Assembly (NCBI GenBank): GCA_945901835.1
Contig: CAMDMH010000003.1
Location: 1-19,677, forward strand
DNA: 19,677 nucleotides
Direction of reading: 5' to 3'
From: Devosia equisanguinis
GTDB taxonomy: Bacteria > Pseudomonadota > Alphaproteobacteria > Rhizobiales > Hyphomicrobiaceae
Positions 14,158 to 19,677 of the stretch are shown here, one piece after another. Every line of letters starts with the position of its first letter. Positions within the stretch are counted from its first letter, which is position 1. A program made the position numbers and the translations under genes. The notes under the pieces were generated by a model. The model was not told the DNA's origin. It was given only the letters and a program-made list of their open reading frames with translations, and made no database searches.

Positions 14158-14223
14158 GTCCGCGCGCCCGAAAGGACGCACGCCGCTAGAAAATGCGTTG
14201 GCAACGGAACCTCAGCCCTACCC

Positions 14224-15081
14224 ATGAAACCTCCTCGCTTCGAATACGCAGCGCCCGCCAGTGTTGCTGAGGCTGTCGCCCTCCTCGCCAGGAGTGGCGG
14301 AGGCGCAAAGCCGATCTCCGGCGGCCAGAGCTTGATGCCCCTGTTGGCATTCCGTCTCGCCGCACCTGAAATCCTCGTCGATCTCAAGCGCATTCCCGGC
14401 CTCGACAAGATCGAGATCGGCGCAGCCGGCGTAACGCTCGGCGCGAAAGTGCGCTGGGTCGACATCGAGAAGGAGAAGCGTCTCGACACCGCTCACCCAT
14501 TGCTCGCCGAAGCGATCAAGCACGTGGCGCACTATCAGATCCGCAACCGCGGTACCGTCGGCGGCTCCGTGGCTCACGCCGATCCGGCAGCCGAGATGCC
14601 GGGGATCGCGGCTGCTTGCGATGCCGAGATAGTGGCCTCGGGCCCCAAGGGCGAGCGCCGGATCAAGGCGGCCGATTACTTCGTCGGGCCTCTCCAGACG
14701 ACACTCGCCGCCGACGAGATCATCACCGCCGTGCATCTTCCCGCATGGCTCAAAGGTCGCCGCTGGGGCTTCCTCGAGTTCTCGCGCCGCAAGGGCGATT
14801 TCGCCATGGCCGGCGTCGCCGTGTTCTATGACCCCGACAGCGCCGGCAAGGCAACCAACGCTCATATCGGCGTGATAGGCATGGGCGACAAGCCGTGCCG
14901 TCTGCCGAAGGCGGAAGCAGCGCTGAACGGCAAGACGGTCGACGCAGCCACGATCGAAGCGGTGGCGAAGGTCGCGTCTGCCGAGGTCGATCCGTCCGGC
15001 GACATCCATGCCGGTCCAGAATACCGCCGCGCCCTCGTCGGCACGCTCCTCGAACGCGCCCTGAAGAAGGCTTCGGCGTAA
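14224..15081 (+). CDS. Molybdenum hydroxylase FAD-binding subunit (CoxM-like)
   Basis: This 285-residue protein is the middle electron-carrier subunit of a xanthine-dehydrogenase/CO-dehydrogenase-family enzyme: electrons pass from Mo through 2Fe-2S clusters to this FAD and on to an acceptor. The two family FAD motifs are present, PISGGQSLMP (30-39) and RNRGTVGGSVAHADP (107-121). The CO_deh_flav C-terminal domain follows from about 175, and the length is the normal ~285. No 4Fe-4S insertion is present. It is the first gene of a plus-strand operon in the CoxM-CoxS-CoxL order. The upstream Shine-Dalgarno is weak. The gap to the next subunit (141 bp) is filled by a palindromic element. The substrate cannot be told from this subunit. 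Confidence 0.94.
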   Translation: MKPPRFEYAAPASVAEAVALLARSGGGAKPISGGQSLMPLLAFRLAAPEILVDLKRIPGLDKIEIGAAGVTLGAKVRWVDIEKEKRLDTAHPLLAEAIKHVAHYQIRNRGTVGGSVAHADPAAEMPGIAAACDAEIVASGPKGERRIKAADYFVGPLQTTLAADEIITAVHLPAWLKGRRWGFLEFSRRKGDFAMAGVAVFYDPDSAGKATNAHIGVIGMGDKPCRLPKAEAALNGKTVDAATIEAVAKVASAEVDPSGDIHAGPEYRRALVGTLLERALKKASA

Positions 15082-15095
15082 ACCACTGCACCACT

Positions 15096-15201
15096 GGTCC
15101 CCCTCCCCCTCGTGGGGAGGGGTTAGGGGTGGGGGTAGCAGCTTGACGTTTCTCTGCGATGCCCCCCACCCCCGGCCCCTCCCCACAAAGGGGGAGGGGG
15201 G
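15096..15201. repeat. ~106-bp C/G-skewed palindromic element, copy 2
   Basis: It starts with GGTCCCCCTCCCC, as copy 1 does, followed by a CTCGT-type loop and GGGGAGGGGTTAGGGGTGGGGG, a non-conserved middle of about 30 bases, then a CCCCCCACCCCCGG stretch and a right hairpin CCCCTCCCC-ACAAA-GGGGGAGGGG. The arms match copy 1 (12752-12853) closely and the middle does not. It lies between the FAD and 2Fe-2S subunit genes of one operon. Confidence 0.85.
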
Positions 15202-15222
15202 AAAATCGGGATCATCAAACCC

Positions 15223-15693
15223 ATGCACGTCAAATTTGAAGTCAACGGCAAGCCGGTCGAAGTCGAGGTGGAGCCGCGCACCACGCTTGCCGACGCGCTC
15301 CGCGAGAAGCTGCGCCTCACCGGCACGCATCTGGGCTGCGAGCACGGGGTCTGCGGCGCGTGTACCGTTCTGGTCAACGGCGCCGCCGTTCGCGCTTGCC
15401 TCATGCTCGCCTGCCAGGCTGAAGGCGACAAGGTCACCACTGTCGAGGGCCTCTCCAACGACGAGGCGTTGACCCCGCTGCAAGCCTCGTTCCGCAAGCA
15501 TCACGCGCTGCAGTGCGGCTTCTGCACACCGGGCATGATCACCACCTCGCATGCGCTGCTCACCGAGGAGCCCAACTGCGACGCCGACCGTGTTCGCGAC
15601 GTACTCTCCGGCAATCTCTGCCGCTGCACCGGCTACATCCCTATCGTCGAGGCCGTGCTCGCCGCACGCGGCGCCTACGGCGGCAAGTCGTAA
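15223..15693 (+). CDS. Molybdenum hydroxylase 2Fe-2S subunit (CoxS-like)
   Basis: The 156-residue iron-sulfur subunit carries two 2Fe-2S clusters linking the Mo centre to FAD. The N-terminal plant-ferredoxin-type cluster uses Cys39, Cys44, Cys47 and Cys59. The C-terminal helical cluster uses Cys98 and Cys101 in QCGFCTPG and Cys133 and Cys135 in NLCRCTGY. All eight ligands are present and the length is typical. No signal peptide is visible, so a cytoplasmic enzyme is likely. The Shine-Dalgarno before ATG 15223 is poor (GGGAT at distance), and a palindromic element ends 21 bp upstream. A second repeat array lies between this gene and the Mo-subunit gene, so both junctions around this gene contain repeats. 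Confidence 0.96.
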   Translation: MHVKFEVNGKPVEVEVEPRTTLADALREKLRLTGTHLGCEHGVCGACTVLVNGAAVRACLMLACQAEGDKVTTVEGLSNDEALTPLQASFRKHHALQCGFCTPGMITTSHALLTEEPNCDADRVRDVLSGNLCRCTGYIPIVEAVLAARGAYGGKS

Positions 15694-15709
15694 GAATTCC
15701 TATTCGTTG

Positions 15710-15790
15710 GTTGGGTCGAGCCCCGCACATTCCGGGTGCGACCCAACGATGCTCAGACACGCAGTTGGGTCGCGCTGCGCTTGACCCAAC
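15710..15790. repeat. Tandem GTTGGGTC/GACCCAAC hairpin element
   Basis: Two consecutive inverted repeats: GTTGGGTCG (15710-15718) with CGACCCAAC (15739-15747), and GTTGGGTC (15764-15771) with GACCCAAC (15783-15790), the second with a GCGCTGCGCTT interior. CTACGG follows the last arm. The shared arm shows that both hairpins belong to one repeat type. It fills most of the 126-bp junction between the 2Fe-2S and Mo-subunit genes. Confidence 0.85.
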
Positions 15791-15810
15791 CTACGGTCGA
15801 TGAACGCGCC

Positions 15811-15814
15811 GGAG
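15811..15814 (+). promoter_or_regulatory. Ribosome binding site of the Mo subunit
   Basis: GGAG is followed by CGGCC and then ATG at 15820. This start gives the normal family N-terminus. The in-frame ATG at 15736 would translate the repeat element. Confidence 0.6.
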
Positions 15815-15819
15815 CGGCC

Positions 15820-18105
15820 ATGAGAACCTTGAATACCTTGATCGGCCAGCCGATGGAGCGGGTCGAGGACCTGCGTTTGTTGCGCGGCAAGGGGACCTAC
15901 GTCGGCGATATCGTGCGCGAGGGCATGCTGCACGCCGTCATCGTGCGCAGTCAGGTTGCCCATGGCCGGATCAAGGGCATCGACATCAGCGCCGCTCTTT
16001 CATTGCCGGGCGTCCACGCCGTCATTACCTCGGCCGATTTCGGCGGCACCACGCCTCGCGTTCCGCTGCGCCTGCAACCCTTGCCGCAGCTCGATTCCTT
16101 CCATCAGCCGATGTTGGCGACGGGCAAGGTCCGCTATGTCGGCGAGCCCATCGCTGTGGTCGTCGCCGACAGCGCCGCCATCGCCGAGGACGCCCACGAC
16201 CTCGTACATCTCGATATAGAAGCGCTTCCCGCCGTCACCGACCGCGCCAGCGCCGAGGCTCCGGCCGCACTCCTGTTCGACGAGCACAAGTCGAATGCGG
16301 CACTCACCTGGTACGCCAAGAAAGGCGACGCCGCCAAAGCCTTCGCCGACGCGCCCTATACCCGCAAGGAGCGCTTCTTCGTTCAGCGTCATGCCGCGAT
16401 GTTCATGGAGCCGCGCGGCTTCGTCGCCGAATGGGACGCGGCAACGTCCAAGATGACCGTCTGGGGCGTCGCCAAGGTTGCCTGGGCTAACCAGCGTATC
16501 CTCGCAGCCGCGCTGGGCGTCGCTCCCGCTCAGGTCGAGATGATCGAGGTCGACGTCGGCGGCGGCTTCGGCAGCCGTGGCGAGTTCTACCCGGAAGACT
16601 TCCTGATCCCGTTCGCCGCGCGCCACGTCGGCCGCCCCGTGCGCTGGATCGAGGATCGCCGCGAGCATCTGATGACCGCCAACCATGCCCGCGAAGCCGA
16701 ATGCGATTTGGAGATCGCCGCCACCCGCGACGGCAGGATTCTCGGTCTGCGCGGCGCCGCCTTCACCAATCACGGCGCCTACATCCGTACCAACGGCTCC
16801 GTCGCCCCGCGTAACATCGCGCAGTTCTCGTCCGGCCCTTATCGCATCGACCACATCGACATTACCGCGACGATGATCGTCTCCAACAAGACGCCGAGCG
16901 GCACCTATCGCGGTCCCGGCCGCTTCGAAGGCGACTTCTTTCGCGAGCGCCTGCTCGACATCATGGCGAAAGATCTCGGCATCGACCGCGTCGAGATCCG
17001 CCGCCGTAACCTCGTTACCGACGCAGAGATGCCGTTCCGTCTCGCCGACATCACGCCTTATGACCACTCCGACGAACTCGACAGCGGCGACAATCCCGAG
17101 CTGCTCGATCGCTGCCTCGCCGACTTCGGCTGGACCGAGAAGGCGAAGCTGGCCGGCAAGCTCATCGATGGCGTCTATCACGGCATCGGCATCGGCTGCT
17201 TCATCGAGGGCGGCGCGGCCGGCCCTTCTGAAGACGCTCGCTTCGTGCTCGAAACCGATGGCCGGATCTCGCTCTACATGGGCTCGGCCGCTGTCGGCCA
17301 GGGCATCGAGACGATCATGGCTCAGATCGCCGGTGACGCGCTGGAGGTGCCGTTCGAGCGGATCACCGTGCTGCACGGCTCGACTGGACACGTCACCAAC
17401 GGCTTCGGCTCTTACCACTCGCGCTCGACTGTCATGGGCGGCAACGCCATCCTGGCCGCCGCCGAGAAGTTGAAGGAGAAGATCCGCACTGTCGCCGCAG
17501 CCAAGCTCGGTTGCTCCGCAGTCGATGTCACGCTCGACGGGGAGCAGGTTCGCGCTGCCGGCAAGGCGCTGACGCTCGCCGAAGTCGCCGCCGACGCGCC
17601 GATCGAAGCCGAAGGCACCTTCCACAATCACAAGCACACCTACTCCTACGGCACGCAGGCGGCCCACGTGACCGTCGATGCGGGCACGGGCCATGTCGCC
17701 GTGGTCGAGATCGCCTCGATCAAGGACTGCGGCCGGATGATCAACCCGCTGACTCTCAAGGGGCAGGCTATCGGCTCGATGGTGCAGGGTCTCGGCGGCG
17801 CGTTCCTCGAAGACCTCGTCTACAACGCCGATGGCCAGATCCTGACCGGCTCTTTCGCGGACTATCTGCTGCCGACCGCGAGTTGCTTTCCGAAGCTGCG
17901 GGCGTCCGTCATCGAGTTGAAGCCGTCGCCCAACAACCCGCTCGGTGCAAAGGGTGCCGGCGAAGGCGAGATCGTGCCGGTAGGCGGCCTGTTGGCGAAC
18001 GCGGTCGCGAACGCCCTGTCGAGCCTCGGCGTAGAGCCCAACGAACTGCCTTTGTCCCCGCCCAAGGTGTGGGCGTTGGTGCAGGCGGCCAAGAAGTCCA
18101 ATTGA
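15820..18105 (+). CDS. Molybdenum hydroxylase large subunit (CoxL/XdhB-like), substrate unknown
   Basis: The 761-residue catalytic subunit binds the molybdopterin-cytosine-type cofactor and hydroxylates or oxidises the substrate. It has the N-terminal aldehyde-oxidase/xanthine-dehydrogenase domain (about 20-140) and the Mo-binding domain. Visible motifs are GGGFGSRGEFYPED (247-260), TYRGPGR (362-368), AVGQGIET (490-497) and GAKGAGEGE (709-717) with the general-base Glu715. The active-site loop lacks the AYxCSFR of true (form I) CO dehydrogenase, so a CO dehydrogenase call is not supported. TYRGPGR is nearer to the AYRGAGR of the form II/XDH-like group. ATG 15820 with GGAG five bases upstream is preferred over ATG 15736. 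It is the last gene of the operon and convergent with a TctC-type gene 52 bp away. No XdhC- or CoxD-type maturation gene is in the window. Confidence 0.94.
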   Translation: MRTLNTLIGQPMERVEDLRLLRGKGTYVGDIVREGMLHAVIVRSQVAHGRIKGIDISAALSLPGVHAVITSADFGGTTPRVPLRLQPLPQLDSFHQPMLATGKVRYVGEPIAVVVADSAAIAEDAHDLVHLDIEALPAVTDRASAEAPAALLFDEHKSNAALTWYAKKGDAAKAFADAPYTRKERFFVQRHAAMFMEPRGFVAEWDAATSKMTVWGVAKVAWANQRILAAALGVAPAQVEMIEVDVGGGFGSRGEFYPEDFLIPFAARHVGRPVRWIEDRREHLMTANHAREAECDLEIAATRDGRILGLRGAAFTNHGAYIRTNGSVAPRNIAQFSSGPYRIDHIDITATMIVSNKTPSGTYRGPGRFEGDFFRERLLDIMAKDLGIDRVEIRRRNLVTDAEMPFRLADITPYDHSDELDSGDNPELLDRCLADFGWTEKAKLAGKLIDGVYHGIGIGCFIEGGAAGPSEDARFVLETDGRISLYMGSAAVGQGIETIMAQIAGDALEVPFERITVLHGSTGHVTNGFGSYHSRSTVMGGNAILAAAEKLKEKIRTVAAAKLGCSAVDVTLDGEQVRAAGKALTLAEVAADAPIEAEGTFHNHKHTYSYGTQAAHVTVDAGTGHVAVVEIASIKDCGRMINPLTLKGQAIGSMVQGLGGAFLEDLVYNADGQILTGSFADYLLPTASCFPKLRASVIELKPSPNNPLGAKGAGEGEIVPVGGLLANAVANALSSLGVEPNELPLSPPKVWALVQAAKKSN

Positions 18106-18157
18106 CCGCGGCGGCCGCCCGGAGGCCTTCGAGTGGGTGGGGGGCGGGCGGCAGCGG

Positions 18158-19135
18158 TTATTTCTGCGGTAGGTTCGCCTTCTCGCGCACCGCGTTCCAC
18201 TTGGCGAACTCGCTGCGCAGATGCTGGTCGAACTCGGCCGGCGTCGAGCCTTTCACGAGAACGCCGATCTTGGTGAGCTTCTCACTGATGTCCTTTTCCT
18301 TGATGATCTCGTTGATCACCGCGTTGAGGCGGGCGACCACGGCGGGAGGCATGCCCTTCGGACCGAAGAAGCCGTACCACGTCGAAACATCGTAGCCGGG
18401 CAGCAAGCCGGACTCGATCGCCGTGGGCAGATTTGGCACGGCAGGAAAGCGGTCCTTCCCCGTCACTGCCAGCGGGCGCACCTCGTTTGCCTCGACCTGA
18501 CCAATGACGGCGCTGACGGTCTCGAACAGCACGTCCACCTGCCGGCCCAGTAGCGCCGTCATGGCTTCGGGAGAGGTGCGGAACGGAACGTGGCGCATCT
18601 TGATACCGGCGATCTGGGTGAACCATTCGGCCGCCAGATGCTGGGTGCCGCCGAACCCTGGGCTGGCGAACACGAGTTTGTCGGGCTCGGCGTTCGCCAG
18701 ATCGATCAGTTCCTTGACGGACTTCGCCGGATAATCGGGCCGGACCGAAATGACGAGGCCACCCTCCGCCACCAGGACGATCGGATCGAACGCGTCGATC
18801 GGATGGAAGCGCATCTGCTTCGTAAGCGTGGCCGTTATGATTTGCGCCGCGCTCATGTTTGCGATGGTGTAGCCGTCCTTGGGGGCATTCGCGACGATCT
18901 CGTTTCCGATCATGCCGCCCGAGCCGGTACGGTTCTCGACCACGACCGGCTGCCCGAGCTTGTCCTGCATCCGCAGGGCGATGATGCGGCTGACGATGTC
19001 GGAGCCGCCGCCGACACCGAACGAGACGATCATCTTGATCGGCTGGGAAGGATAAGTCTGGGCCTGAATGGCTGTCGCGGTCGTCACGCAGAAAATAGCC
19101 GCAGCGGTAAGCGTCCGTACAGACCTCGGGTTCAT
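18158..19135 (-). CDS. Tripartite tricarboxylate transporter substrate-binding protein (TctC/Bug family)
   Basis: The 325-residue periplasmic receptor has a signal peptide (1-25, cleavage after IQA, before Gln26), then the family start YPSQPIKMIVSFGVGGGSDI, VVVENRTGSGGMIG (74-87) and FASPGFGGTQH (156-166). These segments line the ligand pocket that binds a carboxylate in Bug proteins. The start ATG 19135 is set by GGGAGGAG six bases upstream. No TctA or TctB membrane gene is adjacent, which is common for Bug receptors. It is convergent with the molybdenum hydroxylase operon, and receptors of this family are often found beside catabolic genes, so a carboxylate related to that enzyme is a reasonable guess but not shown. 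Confidence 0.95.
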   Translation of the reverse strand: MNPRSVRTLTAAAIFCVTTATAIQAQTYPSQPIKMIVSFGVGGGSDIVSRIIALRMQDKLGQPVVVENRTGSGGMIGNEIVANAPKDGYTIANMSAAQIITATLTKQMRFHPIDAFDPIVLVAEGGLVISVRPDYPAKSVKELIDLANAEPDKLVFASPGFGGTQHLAAEWFTQIAGIKMRHVPFRTSPEAMTALLGRQVDVLFETVSAVIGQVEANEVRPLAVTGKDRFPAVPNLPTAIESGLLPGYDVSTWYGFFGPKGMPPAVVARLNAVINEIIKEKDISEKLTKIGVLVKGSTPAEFDQHLRSEFAKWNAVREKANLPQK

Positions 19136-19141
19136 GAGTCA

Positions 19142-19149
19142 CTCCTCCC
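19142..19149 (-). promoter_or_regulatory. Ribosome binding site of the TctC-type gene
   Basis: On the reverse strand GGGAGGAG lies six bases before ATG 19135, a near-ideal site that fixes the start. Confidence 0.75.
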
Positions 19150-19190
19150 GGTTTCAGATTTTTGTATTTGTAATGTTCTTGGTATTCGAT

Positions 19191-19218
19191 CGCCGCGCAA
19201 ACGTGGGATCACGCGGCG
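19191..19218. terminator. GC-rich hairpin downstream of bolA
   Basis: CGCCGCG (19191-19197) pairs with CGCGGCG (19212-19218) around a 14-base loop that can itself fold, 11 bp beyond the bolA stop on the minus strand. No T-run follows closely, so this is a weak candidate. Confidence 0.35.
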
Positions 19219-19228
19219 GCCGTTGGCG

Positions 19229-19510
19229 TCAGGCGCGGGGCTTTTCCTCCTCCGGCGCGTAAGCCTTGATCGCGAGCGCGTGCACGCCGCCGGCAAGCTC
19301 CTCGGCGAGTTCCGCGTTGACCATCCGGTGCCGCTCGAGGCGGCTCTTGCCCGTGAACGCGGCCGAAACGATGCCGACCGCGAAATGGCTCTCCCCGGTG
19401 CCGTTGTCGCCCGAATGGCCTGCGTGACGATGACTTTCGTTCACCACCTCGAGCGCCTCGGGCTGGAACCGGGTGGCGAGCTTCTTGCGGATACGCATTT
19501 CGATCGACAT
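19229..19510 (-). CDS. bolA: BolA family protein
   Basis: This 93-residue protein has the BolA fold pattern: SHRHAGHSG (26-34), the ESHFAV strand (40-46) and the LERHRMVNAELAEELAGGVHALAIKAYAP block (58-86), with the conserved His77 expected to bind a [2Fe-2S] cluster together with a monothiol glutaredoxin. BolA proteins act in iron homeostasis, Fe-S trafficking and stress or morphology control. The frame extends upstream to ATG 19651, but the extra 47 residues are not family-like; ATG 19510 with GGAG about 9 bases upstream gives the normal length. The histidine-rich SHRHAGH segment fits BolA proper rather than the IbaG/YrbA type. In rhizobia a J-domain protein gene often sits next to bolA; it may lie past the right edge. 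Confidence 0.92.
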   Translation of the reverse strand: MSIEMRIRKKLATRFQPEALEVVNESHRHAGHSGDNGTGESHFAVGIVSAAFTGKSRLERHRMVNAELAEELAGGVHALAIKAYAPEEEKPRA

Positions 19511-19617
19511 TGGTCCCAACTCCACTTCGCTATGCCAATCGCGGCTAAGCCAGCCGCCCATGCCAAGATTATCGCGATCGAACCTTACACCGTCTGTCGA
19601 TCCCGAAGCGGCAGCTT

Positions 19618-19639
19618 GGCTTGAATTTTTGTTCAAGCC
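19618..19639. promoter_or_regulatory. GGCTTGAA-N6-TTCAAGCC inverted repeat upstream of bolA
   Basis: A perfect 8-bp inverted repeat with a TTTTTG loop lies 108-129 bp upstream of the bolA start and near the right edge. It may be an operator for bolA or for a divergent gene outside the window, or a hairpin. The flanking sequence is AT-richer than the genes. Confidence 0.4.
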
Positions 19640-19677
19640 GTACAAATGCAAACTTATCGGTTGACGTATAGCCTGCA

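Larger units (their letters stand above)
13922..14223. other. 302-bp divergent promoter region
   Basis: It lies between the divergent ABC-importer and molybdenum-hydroxylase operons and must contain both promoters. TTGACA at 14079-14084 on the plus strand is a consensus -35 box, with TATCGT starting 15 bases later as a poor -10. An inverted repeat TGAAAC-GCG-GTTTCA sits at 14143-14157, downstream of that candidate promoter. No gene is seen, and the minus-strand frame 14118-14489 is mostly antisense to the FAD subunit. Confidence 0.55.

Noticed and set aside
16000..17694. 564-codon minus-strand open frame
   Set aside because: It lies entirely antisense to the molybdenum-hydroxylase large subunit, whose motifs are all intact; no family features on the reverse strand.
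15820..18105. CO dehydrogenase (CoxL) assignment
   Set aside because: The gene order is CoxM-S-L-like, but the form I active-site signature AYxCSFR is absent; TYRGPGR is found instead.
1..19677. Insertion sequence or prophage
   Set aside because: No transposase, integrase or phage structural gene, and no tRNA-adjacent attachment site can be recognised.

Overview
The window is a GC-rich chromosomal segment of a Gram-negative bacterium. Strong GC bias at third codon positions, an FbpB-type fused iron-class permease, a CoxM/S/L-type oxidoreductase operon, a TctC/Bug-type binding protein, a BolA protein and abundant short palindromic repeats at gene borders all suggest an alphaproteobacterium, most likely Hyphomicrobiales (Bradyrhizobium/Xanthobacteraceae-like). 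This is an inference from gene style, not a database match. I see no rRNA, tRNA, CRISPR array, transposase or phage gene.

Layout. Positions 1-1850 (minus): an export-type ABC pair, a MacB/DevC-like permease overlapping by 4 bp a DevA/LolD-like ATPase that runs off the left edge. Positions 1851-2744: a long gap without a convincing gene, holding a three-copy hairpin repeat, a strong hairpin and a 17-bp perfect palindrome. Positions 2745-3689 (minus): a six-helix protein of the cation diffusion facilitator fold that has lost part of the metal site. Positions 3905-5184 (plus): peptide deformylase, then a membrane zinc metallopeptidase. Positions 5599-6861 (minus): a secreted protein with three copies of a beta-rich domain, closed by a good terminator. 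Positions 7340-8776 (plus): a GlcD/D-lactate-dehydrogenase-type FAD oxidase, convergent across a perfect 12-bp-stem hairpin with 8821-10578 (minus): a two-domain extradiol dioxygenase-type protein and a 1-Cys peroxiredoxin.

Positions 10891-13921 (minus): a periplasmic binding protein followed by a double-length ABC permease, with no ATPase alongside. Divergent from it, 14224-18105 (plus): a three-subunit molybdenum hydroxylase in the order FAD, 2Fe-2S, Mo subunit. Positions 18158-19135 (minus): a TctC/Bug binding protein. Positions 19229-19510 (minus): BolA.

The right half reads as a possible organic-substrate utilisation neighbourhood: two orphan-like binding-protein systems for uptake, a molybdenum hydroxylase of unknown substrate, an FAD-linked hydroxyacid oxidase and a ring-cleavage-type dioxygenase. 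The shared pathway is an inference from adjacency only.

The most unusual structural signal is the repeat load. Two related ~105-bp G/C-skewed palindromic elements sit inside two neighbouring operons at gene junctions. A different tandem hairpin element occupies the next junction of the second operon. In three genes a naive longest reading frame starts inside a repeat or in upstream noncoding sequence, and a downstream start with a good ribosome binding site (twice TTG) is better.
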